From positions 1 through 60,655 of the forward strand of contig NZ_BLAE01000073.1 of NCBI RefSeq assembly GCF_009687865.1: 60,655 nt of DNA, written 5' to 3'. The DNA comes from Acrocarpospora macrocephala. GTDB lineage: Bacteria; Actinomycetota; Actinomycetes; Streptosporangiales; Streptosporangiaceae. The translations under genes were made by a program, and so were the position numbers. The notes below the pieces were generated by a model. That model saw nothing but the letters and a program-made list of their open reading frames with translations. It had not been told where the DNA came from and searched no databases. Position 1 is the first letter of the stretch; every line of letters begins with the position of its first letter. Below are positions 34,454 to 42,662 of the stretch, one piece after another.

Positions 34454-36415
34454 TCACTTGTCGCGGCATATGTGAAGAATCTCATCGAACAGGTTGTCGG
34501 CTGACGGGAGCCAGGCCCGCTCCAGCGGTGGCGAGTAGGGAACGGGACTGAAACGCCCGGCCAGGCGGCGCGGCGGCGCGTCCAGGTTCCAGAAGCCGGA
34601 CTCGGCGGCCTCGGCGAGGATCTCCGCGGAGATGCCGAACTCGCGGACCGCTTCGCTGTACACGATGATGCGGGAGGTCTTGGCGAGAGAGGCGAGCACG
34701 GTCTCCCGGTCCCACGGACTGATGGTCCGCAAATCGACGACCTCGACGGAGATGCCGTGGCCGGCGGCCCGCTCAGCTGCTTGCAGGGCCGTCCAGACGC
34801 CCTGCGACGCGCTCACCACCGTGACGTCGTCGCCCTGGCGGGCGATTCGCGCCTTCCCGAGCGGTACGCGGAAATCGAGTTGCGGCTCGAACGCCTCCTT
34901 CTCGTACAGCAAGCGGTTCTCGATGAACACCACCGGGTCGGGAGAAGCGATCGCGGACCGCAGCAAGCCGTAGTGGTCCTCGGGAGCGGAGGGCATCACG
35001 ACGACGAGACCAGGGATGTGGGCGAGCAGCGCCTCAAGGCTCTGCGAGTGCTGGGCGGCCGAGGAGCGGCCCACGCCGTACTGCGTCCGCACCGTGAGTC
35101 CGACGCGAGCGGCGCCTCCCGTCATGAAGCGCAGCTTTGCCGCCTGGTTCAGCAATTGGTCCAGGCACACCCCCAGGAAGTCGAGATACATGAGCTCGAC
35201 GACAGGCGACATTCCGTCCAGAGCAGCGCCGACGGCGGCGCCGATGATGGCCGACTCCGAGATGGGCGTGTCGATCACGCGATCCGGGAATTTCGCCGCG
35301 AGGTCACGGGTGAGGCCGAACACGTTGCCGCCCAGACCGACGTCGATGCCGGCGAGGAAGACGCCCGGGTCGTCATCGAGCGCGTCCGCCATCGCCTTCT
35401 TCAGGAGGCGGCTCACCCGGGTGCGCGGTCCGCGCTCCGCGAAGCCGGGCGATTCCCGCTCCGGGTAGGTGGCCGCCAGCGGCGACACCATCCGGTCCGG
35501 TTCCGGCCATGGGGCCGCCGAGGCGCGGGCGAGGGCGGCGTCGACGAACGCGCGCTCCTCCTGCTCCCACCGATCCACATCCGCAGCCGGCACGCCCCCT
35601 TCGACGAGGGCTTCTCGCGCCTGGTCGAGCGGATCCCTGAAGGAGGCGTCGAAGGCCTCGGATCGGTACCGCTGCGGGTCGCCCTCGTAGTGTCCGCGCC
35701 GGCGGAGCGTACGAGCGACCAGAAGGGCAGGACGGGAGGTGGACCGCACGACGCTCACCATCCGCATGGCGGCGTCGTGCACGGCGGCCACGTCGTTGCC
35801 GTCCACGACCTGCGCCGGCAGGTCGTAGGCCCGCGCCCGTTCCGCCACGGGCACCGGATGCTGGGTGTGGGTCGAGGAGAACTCGGAGTAGCCGTTGTCC
35901 TCGCAGACGAGCAGCAGGGGAAGCGACAGGCAGGCCGCGAGGTTGGTCGCCTCGTGAAAGGCGCCGGTGGCCACGGCTCCGTCGCCGAAGAAGGCCACCG
36001 CCACCCGCCGTTCCCGCTTCAGCTTCATGGCGAGCGCGGCGCCGCCGGCGATGGGGATGCCCGCACCGACGATCCCGTTGGCCCCGAAGATGCCGAGCCG
36101 AGGGTCGGCGATGTGCATGGAGCCACCCATTCCGCCGCAGGTGCCGGTGGCTCGTCCCATCAGTTCCGCGAACATCGCTTCGATGTCGGCGCCCTTGGCG
36201 ATCGCGTGACCGTGACCACGGTGGGTGGACGTGATCACGTCCTGGCGCCGCAGCGCATGACAGACTCCGACCGCGACGGCTTCCTGGCCCGTGGACAGGT
36301 GCACGAAACCAGGGATCTGCCCATCGCGATAGAGACGGGCCGCATGGTCCTCGAACACCCGGATCCTGACCATCGTCCGGAACCGGGCGACCGCGTCCGT
36401 CGCGGTTGCGCTCAT
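34454..36415 (-). CDS. Fused E1 alpha-beta subunits of a ThDP-dependent 2-oxo acid dehydrogenase
   Basis: This is a 653-residue fusion. The first half (about 1-310) is E1 alpha with the ThDP motif GDGAVATGAFHEATNL (about 144-160) and an EDN ending (172-174), and RGHGHAIAKG, STGQEA and GCGGSMH-like signatures. The second half (about 330-653) is E1 beta with DTPISESAIIGAAVGAALDG, FVENRLLYEKE-like metal and ThDP elements, and the beta C-terminal VEVVDLRTISPWDRETVLAS. The fusion decarboxylates a branched-chain or acyloin-type 2-oxo acid. No E2 or E3 gene lies in the window, so a partner must come from elsewhere. The start is ATG 36415, 1 nt after the hydrolase stop. Confidence 0.87.
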   Translation of the reverse strand: MSATATDAVARFRTMVRIRVFEDHAARLYRDGQIPGFVHLSTGQEAVAVGVCHALRRQDVITSTHRGHGHAIAKGADIEAMFAELMGRATGTCGGMGGSMHIADPRLGIFGANGIVGAGIPIAGGAALAMKLKRERRVAVAFFGDGAVATGAFHEATNLAACLSLPLLLVCEDNGYSEFSSTHTQHPVPVAERARAYDLPAQVVDGNDVAAVHDAAMRMVSVVRSTSRPALLVARTLRRRGHYEGDPQRYRSEAFDASFRDPLDQAREALVEGGVPAADVDRWEQEERAFVDAALARASAAPWPEPDRMVSPLAATYPERESPGFAERGPRTRVSRLLKKAMADALDDDPGVFLAGIDVGLGGNVFGLTRDLAAKFPDRVIDTPISESAIIGAAVGAALDGMSPVVELMYLDFLGVCLDQLLNQAAKLRFMTGGAARVGLTVRTQYGVGRSSAAQHSQSLEALLAHIPGLVVVMPSAPEDHYGLLRSAIASPDPVVFIENRLLYEKEAFEPQLDFRVPLGKARIARQGDDVTVVSASQGVWTALQAAERAAGHGISVEVVDLRTISPWDRETVLASLAKTSRIIVYSEAVREFGISAEILAEAAESGFWNLDAPPRRLAGRFSPVPYSPPLERAWLPSADNLFDEILHICRDK

Positions 36416-36416
36416 G

Positions 36417-37340
36417 TCACTTTCCGGCGGTGAGATGCGTCACGAACCACTCGGTCGCGTGACCGGCGGCCACCTCGAGCTTGCCGCGATCGCTGTAGAG
36501 CGTCATGTGCGTCGTGTGAGGCAAGATCTCCAGCCGCTTGGCGGGCGACGGGATCTCGTTGAACGCCTCGATCTCAAGGTCCCAGAGCGTCAGGTCGTCC
36601 CCCTCTGCCGCGATCATGAGGACGGGGGTCTGGAGCAGGCGGCCGAGGAACGGGCCGACGTGGTACTCCATGAGCAGCGCCACGGACTCGACCGTGCTGC
36701 GGTTCTCGTACCCGGGCGCCTCACTGGCCTTGAGCGCGGCGAAGGTCTCGTAGGTCTCGGGGAACGGCCAGGCGGATATCTCCTCGTGCGGCACCGCGGA
36801 GGCGTGCGCGAGGTAAAGCTGCTTGTCGGACGAGCCGGCGCGCAGCCGCCGATCCTCCTCCACCAGGCTGAGCAGCTTGCGGAAGCCGACCGTGCCGTGG
36901 ACCCGCCGCATGTTGCGGTAGCCGTCGATCACCGGGATCTGGCTGACGATCACCTTGATCCGGGGATCGATGGCGCCCAGGATCAGCACGTGACCGCCCG
37001 AGTACGAGATGCCCCAGACACCGAGACGGTCACTGTCCACGTCGGCGCGGGTCTCCACGTAGCTCAAGGCGCTCTGATAGTCGCGGATCTGTGCCCAAGG
37101 GTCGAGATGCTGGCGGTTGCCGCCGTCGGAGACGCCGAGGTTCCGGTAGTCGAAGACGAGGGCGTTGACGCCTCCGGCCGCGAAACGCTCGGCGTAGTAC
37201 GGCATCACGAGTTCCCGCACGTAGCACCAGCCACCAGCCAAGATGACCGTCGGCGCGGGGCCTTCGGCGCCCGACGCGGGATAGAACCACCCGCGGACCG
37301 TCTCACCGCAACTGTCGAACTCGATGTCTTCGCGTGTCAT
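36417..37340 (-). CDS. Alpha/beta hydrolase, S15/CocE-like
   Basis: The 307-residue product has the nucleophile elbow GISYSGGH (GxSYxGG, typical of the X-Pro dipeptidyl peptidase/CocE esterase group). Upstream are GGWCYVRELVMPYYAERFAA and FDYRNLGVSDG, and the Asp and His appear likely in IAAEGDDLT and HTTHMTLY. It should hydrolyse an ester or acyl bond; an acyl-CoA or lactone substrate is possible. The start is ATG 37340, 8 bp after the ligase stop; the longer frame to 37391 is not supported. The E1 gene follows 1 nt after its stop. Confidence 0.82.
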   Translation of the reverse strand: MTREDIEFDSCGETVRGWFYPASGAEGPAPTVILAGGWCYVRELVMPYYAERFAAGGVNALVFDYRNLGVSDGGNRQHLDPWAQIRDYQSALSYVETRADVDSDRLGVWGISYSGGHVLILGAIDPRIKVIVSQIPVIDGYRNMRRVHGTVGFRKLLSLVEEDRRLRAGSSDKQLYLAHASAVPHEEISAWPFPETYETFAALKASEAPGYENRSTVESVALLMEYHVGPFLGRLLQTPVLMIAAEGDDLTLWDLEIEAFNEIPSPAKRLEILPHTTHMTLYSDRGKLEVAAGHATEWFVTHLTAGK

Positions 37341-37347
37341 ATCTCTC

Positions 37348-38979
37348 CTAGTGATGTGTCGCGATGCCCGCCGCCAAGGCCCGCAGCTCACGCCGCAGAA
37401 CCTTGCCTGACGTGGTCTTGGGCAAGTCGTCCAGCAGGTGGATCACCCGCGGGTACTTGTACGCGGCCATTCGGGCGCGGCAGTGCTCGACAAGCTCGTC
37501 AGGTGCGGCGGACACGCCCGGCTTGAGGCTCACGAAGGCCGCCACCGTCTCACCGCGGTACGGGTCCGGAACGCCGATCACAGCGCACTCGTGCACCGCC
37601 GGGTGCTCATAGAGGACGTCCTCCACCTCGCGCGGCCACACCTTGAACCCCGACGCGATGATCATGTCCTTCAACCGGTCGACGACGAAGAGCCACCCGT
37701 TCTCGTCGACGAATCCCACGTCGCCGGTCCGCAGCCAGCCCGCACGGATCGCGGCGGCCGACTCGACCGGCTTCGCCCAGTAACCGTCCACGACGCCCGG
37801 TCCGGAGATCTCGATCTCTCCCGGCTCGCCCGGGCCGAGAGCCAGCCCGGCCTTGTCCACGACCTTGACGGAAACGCCGGTCACGGGAACGCCGACGCTG
37901 AGCGTCCCGGAGCCGGGGTCCACGGCCGGGTCGACCCCTGCCGGCACCAGATGACTCGAGGACGTGGTCTCGGTCAGCCCGTAGGTAGGCGTGATGGAGA
38001 TCCCGAAACGCTCGCGGAAGGACTCGACCACCGCTCTGGGCACGGGCGCCCCGCCGGATACCACCTGGCGCAGCGAACGGAGACTCTCCGGACGCACGGC
38101 TGGCGTCCTGAGGAACGACGTGAAGACGGTGATGGCGCCGACCGTGAAGGTGCATGACCGGTCCTCGCAGAGTTCCGCCATCACCTCCGGGTGGAACCGG
38201 TAACCGAGCACCAGGGGCATGGGAGTAACGAGACAGACGCCCACGTGCGCGATGAGTCCCGTGATGTGACCGAGCGGCGAGACCGCCAGCACGGAATCCG
38301 ACGCACCCAGGTCGAACCAGTCCCGGAAGAGGCACGCCTGGTGGAACGCGCCCGCGTGGGTGACCCGCGCGCCCTTCGGCGGACCGGTCGTTCCCGACGT
38401 GTACGGCAGAATGGCCAGGTCACCGGGACGAATGCGGAACTCGTGCACGCGCGCGTCCACGGTGGCCGTCAACTCATCGAGACCGACCAAGCGCGCGCGA
38501 CCGGCGTACGGCTCGCTGACCGGACCCGGCAGGCTCAGCCGCGGCTCACGCCGCTGGGCCAGTCCCCAGCCTTCCGTCACGACGATGAGGTCCAGCGCGA
38601 GCCGGCTGAGCCCGGCATCGGCGGTGGACGGATGGCAGATCAGTACCCGAGCCCCGCAGTCGTCGATGACGGCGGTGAGCTCGCGTGCGGTGTACATGGG
38701 GTTCAACGGCACTACGACGGCGCCGAGCTTCCAGGTCGCGATCACCGAGGCGACGTACTCGGGGACGTTCTGCAGCATGATCGCTACGCGGTCACCCTTT
38801 CGCACCCCACCGTCCTGAAGGCCTGTCGCGATCGCGTCGGCCCACCGGTCCAGAGATCGCAGACTCACGTCCCGCCCGAAATAGTGGACCGCCGTACGGT
38901 CAGGAGCCGCTTTGAGAGCAGCCGCGAAGCTCGAAGGAATGGTGCCGGAGTCCGAGGCCATCCCGTCCGAATCATGCAT
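37348..38979 (-). CDS. Acyl-CoA synthetase (ANL superfamily), first gene of the P450 operon
   Basis: The 543-residue protein starts at ATG 38979, with GAGGA 5-6 nt upstream. Motifs are LPYTSGTTGPPKGARVTH (P-loop), ITPTYGLTETT (A5), GWLRTGDVGFVDENGWLFVVDR (A7), KDMIIASGFKVWPREVEDVL (A8) and PKTTSGKVLRRELR, with the catalytic C-terminal Lys. It forms an acyl-CoA from an organic acid. Its operon continues with hydrolase, fused E1, P450 and ferredoxin, while a divergent ferredoxin-reductase pair lies on the other strand. Being a second CoA ligase in the island, it may act on a different intermediate from the one at 23.9 kb. Confidence 0.88.
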   Translation of the reverse strand: MHDSDGMASDSGTIPSSFAAALKAAPDRTAVHYFGRDVSLRSLDRWADAIATGLQDGGVRKGDRVAIMLQNVPEYVASVIATWKLGAVVVPLNPMYTARELTAVIDDCGARVLICHPSTADAGLSRLALDLIVVTEGWGLAQRREPRLSLPGPVSEPYAGRARLVGLDELTATVDARVHEFRIRPGDLAILPYTSGTTGPPKGARVTHAGAFHQACLFRDWFDLGASDSVLAVSPLGHITGLIAHVGVCLVTPMPLVLGYRFHPEVMAELCEDRSCTFTVGAITVFTSFLRTPAVRPESLRSLRQVVSGGAPVPRAVVESFRERFGISITPTYGLTETTSSSHLVPAGVDPAVDPGSGTLSVGVPVTGVSVKVVDKAGLALGPGEPGEIEISGPGVVDGYWAKPVESAAAIRAGWLRTGDVGFVDENGWLFVVDRLKDMIIASGFKVWPREVEDVLYEHPAVHECAVIGVPDPYRGETVAAFVSLKPGVSAAPDELVEHCRARMAAYKYPRVIHLLDDLPKTTSGKVLRRELRALAAGIATHH

Positions 38980-39046
38980 TGATGTCCTCGATTCGAGCAG
39001 TTTCAGGTGTCTTGACGCCCGAGGCAATGCCATGCTGGCACACGAT

Positions 39047-39059
39047 TCAATCGTTTGCA
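39047..39059. promoter_or_regulatory. Degenerate LacI-type operator upstream of the P450 operon
   Basis: TCAATCGTTTGCA matches 12 of 13 bases of the two perfect sites (TCAATCGATTGCA). Its centre is about 74 bp upstream of the ligase start at 38979, nearly the same distance as in the other two operons. It also lies about 97 bp upstream of the ferredoxin gene on the other strand. Confidence 0.65.
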
Positions 39060-39149
39060 AAGCTCTGTCCGGCGAAGGTAGTGTGCGGACCGCCCGCCCA
39101 TGACGGCCGGTTGGACCGCCACTGACATTGAGGAGTTGTCATCCCAAGG

Positions 39150-39458
39150 GTGATCTACGTCCAAGCAAACGGGCATCGCCAGGTGACCGACATCCAACCG
39201 GGCGAGTCCGTGATGTCGAACGCCATCGCCCATGGCATCGAAGGCATCGTCGGTGAGTGCGGGGGCTTCCTGTCCTGTGCGTCCTGCCACGTCTACGTGG
39301 TCGGCACCTTGGACGGACTGCCGCCATTGGGCGACCTCGAGGACGCCATGCTCGAGGGGACCGCCGCCCCGAGGCGTGATTCGTCCCGCCTCGGCTGCCA
39401 GCTGTTCATCGAACCCCCGCGAGACGGGGTCGAGATCGAAGTGCCACCCGCGCAATGA
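39150..39458 (+). CDS. 2Fe-2S ferredoxin (adrenodoxin/putidaredoxin type)
   Basis: The 102-residue product has Cys37, Cys43, Cys46 and Cys83 in the CGGFLSCASCHVY pattern and a later RLGCQL, the order used by vertebrate-type [2Fe-2S] ferredoxins that donate electrons to P450s. The best start is GTG 39150; AGGAG lies rather far upstream (14 nt), so the start is uncertain. It overlaps the reductase gene by 4 bp. It is divergent from the P450 operon and may serve it in parallel with the small 3Fe-4S protein. Confidence 0.85.
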   Translation: MIYVQANGHRQVTDIQPGESVMSNAIAHGIEGIVGECGGFLSCASCHVYVVGTLDGLPPLGDLEDAMLEGTAAPRRDSSRLGCQLFIEPPRDGVEIEVPPAQ

Positions 39459-40657
39459 GCTCTCAACGGGCCCTGGTGATCGGGGCGGGTCAGGCTGGTC
39501 TCCAGCTCGCTGAGAGCCTTCGTGCGTTCGGCTTCGAGGGATCCGTCCTGCTGGCCGGTGCCGAGAAGGGGCTTCCTTATCAGCGGCCGCCGCTGTCCAA
39601 GGAATTCCTGCTCGCCGAGTCCGTGGCGCCCACGGTTTTTCGATCGGGAGAGTTCCTGGAGAGCCGCGGGATCACACTGCTGGACGGCCATCGCATCGTT
39701 TCGGTCCGAAGGGACGCGGGCGGCGGCGAGGCGCGGGACTCGACGGGAAGGACCTGGGCCTTCACCCATCTCGCGCTCACGACAGGCGCCTGCAGCCGGG
39801 TGCTCGACCTGCCCGGCGCCGACAGCCCGGCCGTCCACTATCTCCGAGATCTGGCGCACGCGCGTCGGCTCGGGAACGCCGCGAGATCCCCTCGGGTCCG
39901 GCGAGTCGCCGTCATCGGTGGCGGGTTCATCGGGCTCGAGCTGGCCGCGGCGATGACGGCGCTGGGGAAGAGCGTGACCGTTCTCGAGGTGGCGAAGACG
40001 GTCCTGGCCCGCGCCGTCGATCAGCGCATCTCCCGGTACGTCGAGGGGGCGTTGCTCAACCGCGGTATCGACCTGCGGTGCGGTGTGCAGCCGGTTGCCG
40101 TGCTCGACTCTCCCGGCAGGGCGACCGAGGTGCTGCTCGGCGATGGCACCACCGTGTCGGCTGATCTCGTCGTCGCCGGGGTCGGCGCGACTCCCCGGAC
40201 CGAGATCGCGGAGTCGCTGGGCCTCGCCTGCGCTCCTGGCATCGTGGTCGACGGCCGGAATCTCGCCAGCGACAATCGCACGGTTGCCGCAGGCGACTGC
40301 ACGCAGCCCGAACGTTCGCTCTTCAATCCCTTAGGGCTTCGCCTGGAGTCGGTCAACAACGCCGTCACGCAGGCTCGAGTCGGAGCGGCGACCCTTGCCG
40401 GGGTGGAGCCTCCGCCGCCGTCCGTGCCGTGGTTCTGGTCAGTTATCGGGGATATCCGGCTGCAGATGGCCGGTATGCCCTCTCCAGGGGCGACTGCGGA
40501 TGTTCAGGGAGATCCGTTGTCCGGGAGTTTCTCAATCGTGTTCCACCAAGGGGCCACGCTGGTGGCTGTCCAATGCGTTAACGACCCGGCACGTTTCGCG
40601 GCTGGCCGGAAAGCTATCCAGCGCGGAAGCGTAATCCGCCCCGGACAGAAACCATGA
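39455..40657 (+). CDS. FAD-dependent ferredoxin reductase (putidaredoxin reductase type)
   Basis: The 400-residue product has an FAD Rossmann motif VIGAGQAG (residues 8-15), a second NAD(P)-binding motif VIGGGFIGLE, and GDCTQPERSLFN near the flavin-binding C-terminal part. It moves electrons from NAD(P)H to the adjacent 2Fe-2S ferredoxin, and then to the P450. The ATG overlaps the ferredoxin stop (ATGA). It is the last gene of the island; about 280 bp of low-complexity spacer follows. Confidence 0.88.
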   Translation: MSSQRALVIGAGQAGLQLAESLRAFGFEGSVLLAGAEKGLPYQRPPLSKEFLLAESVAPTVFRSGEFLESRGITLLDGHRIVSVRRDAGGGEARDSTGRTWAFTHLALTTGACSRVLDLPGADSPAVHYLRDLAHARRLGNAARSPRVRRVAVIGGGFIGLELAAAMTALGKSVTVLEVAKTVLARAVDQRISRYVEGALLNRGIDLRCGVQPVAVLDSPGRATEVLLGDGTTVSADLVVAGVGATPRTEIAESLGLACAPGIVVDGRNLASDNRTVAAGDCTQPERSLFNPLGLRLESVNNAVTQARVGAATLAGVEPPPPSVPWFWSVIGDIRLQMAGMPSPGATADVQGDPLSGSFSIVFHQGATLVAVQCVNDPARFAAGRKAIQRGSVIRPGQKP

Positions 40658-40756
40658 GGTCGACGAGCCCGTCGGCTACAGGCTATTCAACGGACCACAG
40701 CCGAGTTGGCGGTGACCACGACTAGCCGCAGCCCCGCTAGCCGTGTCCGGTCTTGT

Positions 40757-40798
40757 CCTGAGCTTGTCCTGTTCTGTCCTGAGCTTGTCCTGTTCTGT
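40757..40798. repeat. Tandem 21-bp repeat in the spacer after the reductase gene
   Basis: CCTGAGCTTGTCCTGTTCTGT occurs twice in tandem, with shorter TGTCCTG units before and CCTT after. The 283-bp spacer between 40658 and 40940 holds no convincing gene. The repeat has no obvious hairpin and its function is unknown. Confidence 0.8.
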
Positions 40799-40940
40799 CC
40801 TTAGCTACCCCGTGGGCCTCGACCTCCAGCTCACGGCCCTCTCAAGGTGGGACTCAAGTACGACGCCGGACCGTCCGCAGAAGTGATTTCCGCGAACCGG
40901 TCTGACGGGGCTGACGTGACCTCACCTGGGGAGTGGACCT

Positions 40941-42194
40941 GTGACGCATCCCTACCTGCGCAAGCACAAGCGGCCTGTGTTCTACGGGCCCATGGCGCGA
41001 TTGCTCGACATGCTCAACGGACGCCGGGACGGAGAGCTCGAAACCCCGGTGCTGCCCGACCTGCGGTATATGCACGTTGGGTCGACCGTGCGGTTCGCTC
41101 CCGGTGTCGAGTTCGGCGCTCAGGAAACGGCCGAAGTTGATCCGCCCTACGGCAGGCAGCAACTCGGTACGGGCATGAGCGCGGGCGGCCAGGCGGGGCC
41201 GCGTGAGGACACCGGCAGCGCGGGACCTGACGACACGAACCCTGCGCAACCTCATGACGTGGTCCACGAAGCCACGGATCTCGATGGTGAGGGTGCCCGG
41301 GACGCCGAACCTGAAAGCGGCGCTCGGGATGACATCGAGCCTGAAAGCAGCGCTCAGGATGACGCCGAGCGTGAAAGCAATGCCCGGGATGACACCGAGC
41401 CTGAAAGCAATGCCCGGGATGACACCGAGCCTGAAAGCAATGCCCGGGATGACGCCGAGCCTGAAAGCGATGCTCGGGATGACGCTGAGCCTGAAGGCAC
41501 GGCTTCGATTACCAGAATCGAAGGTCCGGCTGACCTGCACATCATCGTGGATGAGGCCCCCACCGCTGTGAATGGCTTCGGCTGTGGGTCTGCCGGAGAT
41601 TTCGAGCTGCGCACATTCTGGGTCTGCTATCTGCGTTCCCGTGCTGACGAGCAGGCCGCCAGCGAGTGGATCGACTGCCAGATTCATTGCGACAAGCTCC
41701 GGGAAGATCTCGCCGAAATCCAGGGGGAAATCGAAGAGGCCGTGGCGAGAGAGGCCTTCCTCGAGTCTCAGCTCAACCTCATCAGGAAGCGGATCGAGAG
41801 CCTGAATGACGACATCGCGCTGGGCGTGTTTCCCCCACGCCGAATCGGCGAGGACGGGCTGCCCGATGAACTCATCGTCCGGCGCCGGCAGCGAGAGCTC
41901 GCGAATGAACTGAAGAAAGCTCAGGGACCTTTCCACGAGGTGCGCCGGAGTCTGAACAAATCGCGCGGCAAAATTCGGCGACTGGCGGAGAAGATCAGAA
42001 TCTGCCAGGAGGCATATCAGCTGCGCGTCCTCCGTATTTACGCGCATGCGCGAACGCGCGAGAACGTCTACTGGCTCTATCTGACCAGGTCTCATCCGTA
42101 CGGCGCCGCGCTGAATTACTACCGTCCCGCACAGCCCGAAGTGCCCAGCTGGGTGCTGGAACCGCAGCGAGCGGTCGAGAAGAGGGTGATTTGA
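40941..42194 (+). CDS. Acidic-repeat and coiled-coil protein of unknown function, first gene of the envelope operon
   Basis: This 417-residue hypothetical protein has three parts. The N-terminal part (1-110) has conserved-looking YLRKHKRPVFYGPMARLLDM. A central acidic repeat region (about 115-185) has decapeptide units such as EPESNARDDT. The C-terminal part (about 240-370) is a predicted coiled coil rich in Glu, Lys and Arg (REDLAEIQGEIEEAVAREAF, RRRQRELANELKKAQ), followed by aromatic-rich YAHARTRENVYWLYLTRS. It has no signal peptide or TM helix. Its stop overlaps the next ATG (TGATG), so it is coupled to it. The start GTG 40941 follows GGGGAG. I recognise no family; a scaffold role is an inference. 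Confidence 0.65.
   Translation: MTHPYLRKHKRPVFYGPMARLLDMLNGRRDGELETPVLPDLRYMHVGSTVRFAPGVEFGAQETAEVDPPYGRQQLGTGMSAGGQAGPREDTGSAGPDDTNPAQPHDVVHEATDLDGEGARDAEPESGARDDIEPESSAQDDAERESNARDDTEPESNARDDTEPESNARDDAEPESDARDDAEPEGTASITRIEGPADLHIIVDEAPTAVNGFGCGSAGDFELRTFWVCYLRSRADEQAASEWIDCQIHCDKLREDLAEIQGEIEEAVAREAFLESQLNLIRKRIESLNDDIALGVFPPRRIGEDGLPDELIVRRRQRELANELKKAQGPFHEVRRSLNKSRGKIRRLAEKIRICQEAYQLRVLRIYAHARTRENVYWLYLTRSHPYGAALNYYRPAQPEVPSWVLEPQRAVEKRVI
41311..41490. repeat. Six 30-bp tandem repeats encoding acidic decapeptides
   Basis: Six in-frame 30-bp units with the core CTGAAAGCAATGCCCGGGAT and a GACxCCGAG end encode EPESNARDD-type decapeptides, plus a partial seventh. Three units are nearly identical, and the outer ones have drifted. 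This is a variable-number tandem repeat candidate, so copy number may differ between strains. Confidence 0.85.
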
Positions 42195-42649
42195 TGGAAG
42201 TCTCATTGAGCCAAGCAAAGCCGCGTTGGCGTGCGGCTTCCTGGCGGAGCAAGCCTGGATGGTTCAGCTGGGGCCGCCGGTCCAAGCGCGCTGCCGACTC
42301 GCCGGAAGTGCCGCTGTTCCAGGCTCCCCCCATTGATGCGGCCAGCCTGCACACGTACCTCGCGCAACTGATCGAGCGCTTGGCCCCGGATGGGGTGGAC
42401 GAGGGCACTGGTCCGATCTTCGACACCTTCATCGACGCGTTGACCGACCAGCTGATCACCGAGCTCCAGGTCAGTTATCAGCTCTATCTCGGACAATCCG
42501 CAGCCCTCGGCAAAGCAGGTGCCGCGGTGGCCGATTTCGCGTGGTGGAGCGCAATTCACGAAGACAACGTGCGGAATCTTCAGCAGATAAACCAGGCGGC
42601 CGAAATCGTCGTGCGCCGCCTGCTCGGCGACGGCGCTTCAGATCACTGA
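42194..42649 (+). CDS. Small helical protein of unknown function
   Basis: The 151-residue product starts at ATG 42194, one nucleotide into the previous stop codon. The N-terminal 35 residues are basic and Trp-rich (PRWRAASWRSKPGWFSWGRR), perhaps a membrane-surface or nucleic-acid contact. The rest is predicted helical and includes ELQVSYQLYLGQSAALGKAG and DNVRNLQQINQAAEIVVRRL. There is no TM helix. I do not recognise a family. It sits in the operon between the coiled-coil and 4-TM genes, so it is probably a partner of one of them. Confidence 0.6.
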   Translation: MEVSLSQAKPRWRAASWRSKPGWFSWGRRSKRAADSPEVPLFQAPPIDAASLHTYLAQLIERLAPDGVDEGTGPIFDTFIDALTDQLITELQVSYQLYLGQSAALGKAGAAVADFAWWSAIHEDNVRNLQQINQAAEIVVRRLLGDGASDH

Positions 42650-42662
42650 AAGGAGATCGAGA

